From Pseudomonas sp. ISL-84 (GTDB taxonomy: Bacteria > Bacillota > Bacilli > Bacillales > Cytobacillaceae), in contig JAGGRA010000056.1 in assembly GCA_018613035.1 (NCBI GenBank), positions 31,661 through 95,660 of the forward strand: a DNA stretch of 64,000 nucleotides, read 5' to 3'. Every line of letters begins with the position of its first letter. Positions within the stretch are counted from its first letter, which is position 1. Positions 58,094 through 64,000 of this stretch are shown piece by piece. The notes beneath the pieces are model-generated. The model did no database searches. It saw only the letters and a list, made by a program, of their open reading frames with translations, and was not told where the DNA came from. The translations under genes and the position numbers were made by a program.

Positions 58094-58864
58094 TTAAAGA
58101 ATATGATAACCTGAATCAACGTGAATATTTTCACCTGTAATTCCGCGTGACAGGCTGCTGAACAGGAATAGCGCAGTGTCCCCAACCTCTTCAGGTGTCG
58201 TTGTTTTGCGAAGCGGTGCACGTTCTTCGATTTCCTTTAGAATTGAATTAAATTCGCTGATTCCTTTAGCAGAAAGAGTTCTGATTGGTCCGGCTGAAAT
58301 GGAATTTACACGAATACCGTCTTTTCCAAGATCATTAGCAAGGTATTTGACACTTGCATCAAGTGATGCTTTTGCCACTCCCATAACATTATAATTTTTT
58401 ACAACCTTTTCACCGCCAAGATAGGTAAGGGTGACAATGCTTCCCCCTTCAGTCATTGACCCTCTTGCTTCCTTTGCGATAGCCGTCAGGGAATAAGAGC
58501 TGATATTATGCGCAAGAAGGAATCCGTCCCTTGTTGTGTTCATATACTCACCCTGAAGTTCTTCTTTATGGGCAAAGGCGATGCAGTGTGCAATTCCATG
58601 AATTACGCCTGCTTCTTCCTTAATTGTACTGAAGCATTTTGCAATATCTTCGTCACTTGTTACATCGCAAGGCAGTACGAGTGAATTGGCATCTTCAAGC
58701 GATTCAGCAAGTTCACGCACACTTTTTTCAAGCCTTTCTCCCGCATATGTAAAAATCAGCCTTGCACCTGCATTGTGAAGAGATTGGGCAATCCCCCAGG
58801 CAATACTTCTTTTATTGGCAACTCCCATTACTACGAACGTTTTTCCATTTAAAGAAAGAGTCAT
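58094..58864 (-). CDS. fabI: Enoyl-ACP reductase FabI
   Basis: 256 residues, usual length. NAD-binding start (VMGVANKRSIAWGIAQSLHN), catalytic Tyr-x6-Lys in KNYNVMGVAKASL, and the IHVDSGYHIL end. It reduces enoyl-ACP in the last step of each fatty acid elongation round. A FapR operator lies 35 bases upstream. Same place relative to cotO as in B. subtilis. Confidence 0.97.
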   Translation of the reverse strand: MTLSLNGKTFVVMGVANKRSIAWGIAQSLHNAGARLIFTYAGERLEKSVRELAESLEDANSLVLPCDVTSDEDIAKCFSTIKEEAGVIHGIAHCIAFAHKEELQGEYMNTTRDGFLLAHNISSYSLTAIAKEARGSMTEGGSIVTLTYLGGEKVVKNYNVMGVAKASLDASVKYLANDLGKDGIRVNSISAGPIRTLSAKGISEFNSILKEIEERAPLRKTTTPEEVGDTALFLFSSLSRGITGENIHVDSGYHIL

Positions 58865-58898
58865 TTTATAGGCCTCCTGAAATATTTATTACAAGTTA

Positions 58899-58915
58899 TT
58901 AGTACCTAGTGCTAA
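58899..58915. promoter_or_regulatory. FapR operator of fabI
   Basis: TTAGTACCTAGTGCTAA, a near-perfect match to the FapR consensus (inverted TTAGTAC/GTACTAA). FapR blocks fatty acid synthesis genes when malonyl-CoA is low. Confidence 0.9.
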
Positions 58916-58970
58916 TTGTACATGAATTTTTAAAAAAAGAAAAGCCTATAGCCGTGTTGGAAACATGAAA

Positions 58971-59001
58971 AAATCCTGCTCGTGGCAAGCAGGATTTTTT
59001 A
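58971..59001. terminator. Bidirectional terminator
   Basis: AATCCTGCT-CGTGGC-AAGCAGGATT with T-run on both strands, located between fabI promoter and the antiporter gene end. Confidence 0.85.
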
Positions 59002-59073
59002 ACGTTTATATTTGAATGCTTTGAGCTTTAAGTGTCTTCAGCGATCGCAGGTTTATAACAGACCTTACGCTTC

Positions 59074-60933
59074 TTAACACCATTCACAAAATTCTAGCTC
59101 ACGCTTCAATTCATCAACATATTCTTTTGAGCCAGTAACAATCAATCGGTCATTGACATGAAGTTCGGTATCCCCATGAGGCACGATTGAATCCTTCCCC
59201 CTGAAAATCCGTACAAAAATGACATCTCCTGTAAACGGGAATCTTCTGAGCATCATGCCTTCAAACTGCTCGTTTAATAACCGGATTTCATATAATGCAG
59301 TGTCCTGATTTGTTAAAATGTTAACTACACTTGGTGATTCAATTAAGGCTCTCAGAAGCGCCTTGGCAGAGAGTATCGTAGAAAATAGTTCTACATCATG
59401 CTCACGAAGTGTTTCTTCCATATCAGGGCTTTCCATGCGGCAAATGACTCGCTCCACGCCTTTTTCTTTAAAGGCAATGGAAAGCGTTGCATTGGTCTCT
59501 TCGTCGCCTGTAGAAATTACAACGATATCCGAATCAAAAGCATCTGTTTTCTCAAGTGCCTCCATATCGAAATCTTCTATTTCAATAATATCAAATAAAG
59601 AGTCTGCAATCTGTTTTTCCGCCTTTTCCTGCTTCTTGTGATAAAGAACAGGTTCATATAAAGAGGATTTAAGCTCACTATAGATCGGCATAGTCATTTG
59701 GTTAGCCCCAATAAAGGAAACCTTGAGCTTCTTCTCCTCTGCAGCTTCCTGCGGGAAGAGCTTTTTAAAAACAACCGGTGTAAAGACGCTTGTGATAACA
59801 GCCACCAGAATCAGCGTGCCGCTCATTTCTGCCGTAATTACGCCCATCCTTTCCCCAATTGTTGCAGCAGCAATCACAAGCGATAGGGTGGATGTTAACA
59901 GAAAGCCTGAAGCAATTACCGTCTTTATGTCATACCATCTTTTTAAAAGATAAACTGGCAAAATCTTAGAAAGAAGTAAGGCAATCAGCAGAAGCGGTAT
60001 AAGCATAAGCATTTTGGGATCGCCGAACAAAGTCCAGACATTAAGATCCACTCCAACCATTACAAAGAATATCGGTATGAGAAATCCATAACCGAACGAG
60101 TCCAGCTTGTGAATCATTTCCTGGTTAGGTGCAAGCAGTGATACGAGCACACCTGCCAGGAAAGCACCTAAAATATTCTCTGCTCCGACAGTTTCTGAAA
60201 GTGCAACAAGGAAAATAATGAGAGCAAAGACAGCCCTCGTTCCGATTTGGACAGTACCTGTCGACAACGCTTCAATAAATTTGAGGTTTTTAAACCGCCT
60301 GCCAGCAAAATACAATAAAACACCTACGGCGAATAAGACCAGAAGCAGCCAAGTATTTCCTTCCCCTCCATCATTCAAGGAGACAAAAACAGCAAGTAAA
60401 ATCATCGTTGCCAAATCGGCGATAACGGCAATTAATAAAATAATTTGGCCGATGCCAGTCTTCATGATATGCGCTTCCTTTAAAGTCGGAACAACGACTC
60501 CAAGGGATATGGTGGAGATGATTAGTGTCATTAAAAAGGCGTTATCAATGAAGCCTGCAAGGACAAATAAATAAGATAATGCCAATGAGACAAGGAAAAT
60601 GCCAATAAAAATGATTGATGAAACCATAAACGAATTTGGTTCAAGTTTTCCATTTGGAAGTTTTTCACGTTTCTTTTTCGATGAAAAGGCGGTAAAGTCA
60701 ATTTCCAGTCCGCTTAAAAACATGAGAAATATAAAGCCCAATGTTGAAAGTGTTTCGAGCCACATATCTTCATGAACAATATCAAATCCGCTTTTCCCTA
60801 TTACCAAACCGACAAGGATTTCCGCAACTACTACGGGAATAAAATTAATCTTTAACCGGTGTAGCAAAATGGGCGTAATAAAGGCAGCTAAAATAACAAT
60901 TACGAGTGATGTAACCGATGCTCCATGTTCCAT
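59074..60933 (-). CDS. CPA2-family cation:proton antiporter with TrkA-N domain (YjbQ-like)
   Basis: 619 residues. The first ~390 form the Na+/H+ exchanger-type membrane domain of about 12-13 segments (ASVTSLVIVILAAFITPILL, GENILGAFLAGVLVSLL-like). The rest is cytosolic: TrkA-N (from KLKVSFIGANQMTMPIYSEL) and a TrkA-C domain (RLLNEQFEGMMLRRFPFTGD). Proton-coupled export of K+ or Na+. RBS AAGGGGG, 12 bases after mgtE: an operon with the Mg transporter gene. Confidence 0.94.
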   Translation of the reverse strand: MEHGASVTSLVIVILAAFITPILLHRLKINFIPVVVAEILVGLVIGKSGFDIVHEDMWLETLSTLGFIFLMFLSGLEIDFTAFSSKKKREKLPNGKLEPNSFMVSSIIFIGIFLVSLALSYLFVLAGFIDNAFLMTLIISTISLGVVVPTLKEAHIMKTGIGQIILLIAVIADLATMILLAVFVSLNDGGEGNTWLLLVLFAVGVLLYFAGRRFKNLKFIEALSTGTVQIGTRAVFALIIFLVALSETVGAENILGAFLAGVLVSLLAPNQEMIHKLDSFGYGFLIPIFFVMVGVDLNVWTLFGDPKMLMLIPLLLIALLLSKILPVYLLKRWYDIKTVIASGFLLTSTLSLVIAAATIGERMGVITAEMSGTLILVAVITSVFTPVVFKKLFPQEAAEEKKLKVSFIGANQMTMPIYSELKSSLYEPVLYHKKQEKAEKQIADSLFDIIEIEDFDMEALEKTDAFDSDIVVISTGDEETNATLSIAFKEKGVERVICRMESPDMEETLREHDVELFSTILSAKALLRALIESPSVVNILTNQDTALYEIRLLNEQFEGMMLRRFPFTGDVIFVRIFRGKDSIVPHGDTELHVNDRLIVTGSKEYVDELKRELEFCEWC

Positions 60934-60945
60934 AGAAAAACCCCC

Positions 60946-62322
60946 TTAACCTGTTAAATAACTCATAAATAATGTAGCCATTCCGAAATAAATAAGAATG
61001 CTAATGATATCATTAATTGTTGTAATAAATGGCCCTGAAGCCACAGCTGGATCGATGTTCATCCTGTGCATGAATAGTGGAATAAGGGCACCGGCTAAGG
61101 TTGCAACAATTAGTGTAAATAAAATAGAAATACCAACTAAAATGCCCAGAAAGAAATTTCCTTGCCATAAATAAATAACCAACGTTACCAGAACACCGCA
61201 GGTTCCTCCGGTGATCAAACCAGTCCCTGCTTCTCTAATGATAAGCTTCATTTTATTTTCTTTTTCTAAATCACCTGTCGCAATACCGCGGACAGCTACA
61301 GCCAATGCCTGTGTACCTGTATTCCCTGCCATTCCCGCTATCAGCGGGATAAAAACCGCAAGGATCGCAACTTGATCCAGGGTATCTTCAAATCTTCCGA
61401 TCAGGCTTGCAGTTAACATGCCCAAAAACAGCAATATGATAAGCCACGGCAGCCTTTTGCGTGCAGCCGAGACCGGGTTTCTGTCGATATTATCCATATC
61501 GGAAACAGCAGCAAGCTTTGAGTAATCATCAGACGCTTCTTCATCCATAACGTCCATGACGTCATCTACTGTTATAATTCCCAATAAATGATTCTGAAAA
61601 TCCACAACAGGGACAGCCAGGAAATTATAGTCCTTAATCTTTCTTGCTACATCTTCCTGATCTTCACCTACGGACACTGATACAACCCTGTCGTTTGTAA
61701 TTTCAGAGATCATCGTATCATCATCGCTGACAATCAAATCTCTTAAAGAGATAACCCCAATAAGCTTTTTCTCCTCGTCAACGACATACACATAATAAAT
61801 CGTCTCGGCCCTGGGCGCTTCATTTTTAAGAATATACATGGCTGATCGGACGGTCTGATTTGCTGACAGGGAGACAAATTCCGTCGTCATGATACTTCCT
61901 GCTGTATATTCTTCGTAATGAAGCAAATCTTTAATTTCCTTTGCCGATTCATCGTCCATGATGGTCAAATAGCTGACAACCTGGTCTTTATCAAGTTCAT
62001 TTAATACATCGACTGCATCATCCGCATACATTTGCGAAAGCATGTCTGCTGCATAATTGGGGTTCATCTCAGCAAGAACGTCTTTATATTCTTCTTCATC
62101 AATTTCCAGATTTTCAAAAAGGGACGCCATCTCTTCCGGAGAGAGATAAAGATAAATTTTTGTTCGGATGTCCTCATCCAGATCTTTAAAAAATGAAGCC
62201 TGATCATAAGGATGCAATTCAAGAAATTCATTCCTGAAAATGTCGATTTCTTCATTTTGTAAAGATTGGATTAAAAGATCTCTATTGATATGCGTATCTC
62301 TTTCTTCCGCATGTTCTGCCAT
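60946..62322 (-). CDS. mgtE: Magnesium transporter MgtE
   Basis: 458 residues: MgtE_N domain (about 20-130), two CBS domains (133-255, TTEFVSLSANQTVRSAMYIL and VSVSVGEDQEDVARKIKDYN) that sense Mg2+, and five C-terminal membrane segments with GMAGNTGTQALAVAVRGIAT. Mg2+ channel. No M-box could be recognised upstream. Followed by the antiporter gene in the same operon. Confidence 0.96.
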   Translation of the reverse strand: MAEHAEERDTHINRDLLIQSLQNEEIDIFRNEFLELHPYDQASFFKDLDEDIRTKIYLYLSPEEMASLFENLEIDEEEYKDVLAEMNPNYAADMLSQMYADDAVDVLNELDKDQVVSYLTIMDDESAKEIKDLLHYEEYTAGSIMTTEFVSLSANQTVRSAMYILKNEAPRAETIYYVYVVDEEKKLIGVISLRDLIVSDDDTMISEITNDRVVSVSVGEDQEDVARKIKDYNFLAVPVVDFQNHLLGIITVDDVMDVMDEEASDDYSKLAAVSDMDNIDRNPVSAARKRLPWLIILLFLGMLTASLIGRFEDTLDQVAILAVFIPLIAGMAGNTGTQALAVAVRGIATGDLEKENKMKLIIREAGTGLITGGTCGVLVTLVIYLWQGNFFLGILVGISILFTLIVATLAGALIPLFMHRMNIDPAVASGPFITTINDIISILIYFGMATLFMSYLTG

Positions 62323-62569
62323 AATGAATTACCCCCTTTCATAGTTATTGAAAAACGTACCTCACTATACTAGCAAATCTTTGTTTTTTTGTCGTCTATG
62401 AGCATCCCTCTGGTAAAAATAAGGGTCGACTCTTTGTTTATTAACCTTAAAGTTCCCTTCCCACCAACAAAAAATCATCATGGACCACAGCAAGTTTAAA
62501 ATTTGCAAACCCGGATAATAAAAAGGAATATTGATAACATAACAGTAGATTAAGCAAAGGAGCACCAGT

Positions 62570-63304
62570 ATGAAACTAGATATTATTGGCGATATTCACG
62601 GCTGTTTTGCCGAATTTAAAGAGCTTACCCAGGTAATGAATTACGAATGGAGCAGCGGATATCCGGTTCATTCAAATGGGAGGAAACTAGCATTTGTAGG
62701 TGATTTAACAGATCGGGGACCAGAATCCCTAACAGTCATTGATGCAGTATATAATCTTGTAGCAAATGATATGGCTTTTTACGTACCAGGTAATCATTGC
62801 AATAAACTATACCGCTATTTTTTGGGGAACAAGGTTCAAATTACCCACGGGTTGGAGACAACTGTAGCTGAATATAAAGAACTTGATTCGAAGAAGAGAA
62901 TGGAAATCAGGCGAAAGTTCATGGAGCTATATGAAAAAGCACCTTTATACCATGTACTTGACAACAAAAGACTTGTCATTGCTCATGCCGGGATAAGGGA
63001 GGATTATATCGGCAAGCATTCTTCCAAAGTAAAGACATTCGTCCTATACGGAGATATTACCGGAGAAAAGAATCCTGACGGGACACCGGTTAGGAGAGAT
63101 TGGGCAAAGCAATATGAAGGAAAGCCTGCCATAGTATATGGGCATACCCCGGTAAAAGAAGTAAGGAAAATAAAAAATACTTATAACATCGATACAGGGG
63201 CAGTATTTGGGAATAAATTAACCGCTCTCAGGTATCCTGAAATGGAAATTTTGTCTGTTCAATCAAGCATGCCTTATGTTGAGGAGAAATTCAGGCCATT
63301 ATAA
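62570..63304 (+). CDS. prpE: Bis(5'-nucleosyl)-tetraphosphatase PrpE
   Basis: 244 residues. Metallophosphatase motifs: GDIHGC (residue 7), [16 protein letters not shown] and [10 protein letters not shown], then GHTPV. PrpE cleaves Ap4A and in Bacillus affects spore germination. Its start ATG follows AAAGGAG. Same relation to rluE-like and antiporter genes as in B. subtilis. Confidence 0.95.
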   Translation: MKLDIIGDIHGCFAEFKELTQVMNYEWSSGYPVHSNGRKLAFVGDLTDRGPESLTVIDAVYNLVANDMAFYVPGNHCNKLYRYFLGNKVQITHGLETTVAEYKELDSKKRMEIRRKFMELYEKAPLYHVLDNKRLVIAHAGIREDYIGKHSSKVKTFVLYGDITGEKNPDGTPVRRDWAKQYEGKPAIVYGHTPVKEVRKIKNTYNIDTGAVFGNKLTALRYPEMEILSVQSSMPYVEEKFRPL

Positions 63305-63326
63305 ACAATTCAAGACGTAAATAGAA

Positions 63327-63356
63327 AAAAGCCGGAAGAACCGGCCTTTTTTCTAT
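63327..63356 (+). terminator. Terminator of prpE
   Basis: AAAAGCCGG-AAGAA-CCGGCCTTTT followed by TTCT. Confidence 0.85.
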
Positions 63357-63399
63357 TGGCTGTTTTCTAAAAGATTGTTGTTTTTGAATAGATTTGTGA

Positions 63400-63510
63400 A
63401 TAGAGTGGGACAGGTGAGACCCCACAGGCGCAGCGCGCCAAGGAGGCTCACCGCCCACCCCGCGTTCGCTGAGCAGCCTGGAGCGGAAATCAACCTCTCT
63501 ACAATACTTG
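63400..63510 (+). repeat. Partial repeat, copy C
   Basis: GC-rich intergenic segment with ACAGGTGAGACCCC, GAGGCTCACCGCC and GAGCGGAAATCAACCTCTCT words that resemble copies A and B but more distantly. Confidence 0.5.
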
Positions 63511-63543
63511 TTTAATAAGCAACAAAGTTTGCGAAAACAGCCT

Positions 63544-64000
63544 TTATAATAGACATTTCATATCTTCTGGGGGAGGCACTTCAAACGATAAAGTCCTTTG
63601 CAAAAACGGATGATAGAAGGAAAGGCAGGAGCAATGAAGAGCCTGACGGTTAAGGAAGTCCCTCCTTCCACCATACAATTCATCCCCCACCAAGGGATGC
63701 CCCAGCCAGGAAAGATGGACCCTGATTTGATGGGTCCTGCCAGTTTCCAATTTCAGCCGCAGATGGGTAAACCCTTTTTTTCGGCTGATAACCTTATAAT
63801 GGGTGCAAGCATATTGACCTTCTTCACTAACTTCCCGTTCTATAATGCTGTCCTTCTTTCTGGCTATTGGCATCTCTATAGTACCGGTGTCCTGTTTAAC
63901 GGCTCCTTCTGCAAATGCTTCATACATTCTGTGTATCTCCCGGGATCGCTGCTGCTGGCTAAACAAATGGTGTAGATGCCTGTGTTTTGCAATCAATACG
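63544..64000 (-). CDS. RluD-family pseudouridine synthase, 5' part outside window
   Basis: At least 150 residues visible. C-terminal half of the RluA/RluD fold with GRTHQIRVHLSWLGHPLVGD then ELYGG, and an end VPPPEDMKCLL. The catalytic HRLDxxTSG motif is further upstream, beyond 64000. Modifies uridine in rRNA or tRNA. Corresponds to yjbO of B. subtilis by position beside prpE. Confidence 0.9.
   Translation of the reverse strand, partial: VLIAKHRHLHHLFSQQQRSREIHRMYEAFAEGAVKQDTGTIEMPIARKKDSIIEREVSEEGQYACTHYKVISRKKGFTHLRLKLETGRTHQIRVHLSWLGHPLVGDELYGGRRDFLNRQALHCSCLSFYHPFLQRTLSFEVPPPEDMKCLL

Noticed and set aside
62323..62569. M-box (Mg2+) riboswitch upstream of mgtE.
   Set aside because: No conserved M-box blocks could be recognised, and the region is short and AT-rich.
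1..64000. CRISPR arrays, rRNA genes and retron or DGR-type reverse transcriptases.
   Set aside because: No regularly spaced repeats of 25-40 bases, no rRNA sequence and no reverse transcriptase motifs were seen; the iterons at 29249 are too short and too close together.

Overview
The window is low-GC DNA from an endospore-forming Bacillaceae. Evidence for this is the spore genes (SpoVAC/AD/AE, SpoVIF, CotO, a CotY/CotZ-type coat protein, a YjcZ-type peptide), strong AAGGAGG ribosome-binding sites, and a right-hand gene neighbourhood that parallels the yjb-yjc region of Bacillus subtilis (prpE, yjbQ-like antiporter, fabI, cotO, cotZ, yjcA, spoVIF, yjcD, yjcF-G-H). The species cannot be named from this alone.

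Region 1 (1-6.1 kb) is AT-rich accessory DNA. It holds a frameshifted IS110-family insertion sequence with its long upstream non-coding end, several small orphan genes, a CarD-type regulator and a small membrane-protein gene flanked by two imperfect 31-base direct repeats.

Region 2 (about 6.1-39.05 kb) is an apparently complete siphovirus-type prophage ending 100 bp from the 3' end of a tRNA-Val(GAC) gene. Read leftwards from the integrase it has: a lysogeny module (integrase, a convergent beta-family/sce7726 gene pair that looks like a defence cassette, a lipoprotein, an ImmA-like protease, and divergent repressors over four operators); early genes (excisionase-like protein, ORF6N/ORF6C protein, second HTH regulator with its own operators, YqaI-like protein, YqaJ exonuclease, RecT, and a replication initiator carrying four iterons); a non-phage-like cargo block at 24.1-28.2 kb; then late genes (sigma-like late regulator, TerS, TerL, portal, minor capsid protein, scaffold, major capsid protein, connectors, tail genes, tape measure, Dit, tail tip, XhlA, holin, amidase). 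No second att copy was found, so the left boundary is unresolved.

The cargo block holds a Spo0E-type phosphatase, a DUF421/YetF membrane protein, a cardiolipin-synthase-type enzyme with an altered first HKD motif, and an orphan CheY behind a c-di-GMP-I riboswitch. These are host-physiology functions (sporulation timing, membrane, second-messenger signalling).

Region 3 (39.05-64 kb) is chromosomal. It contains tRNA-Val, a SurA/PrsA-like lipoprotein, a YczE-family membrane protein, a small WYL-like gene under a LexA-box promoter, a TAXI-type TRAP transporter, yjcH-yjcG-yjcF, two DUF421 genes, the yjcD helicase, spoVIF, a spoVAC-AD-AE-(small gene)-yetF operon, coat genes, fabI with a FapR operator, a CPA2 antiporter with mgtE, prpE and the start-truncated end of a pseudouridine synthase. 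Copies of one intergenic repeat are scattered through this part only.
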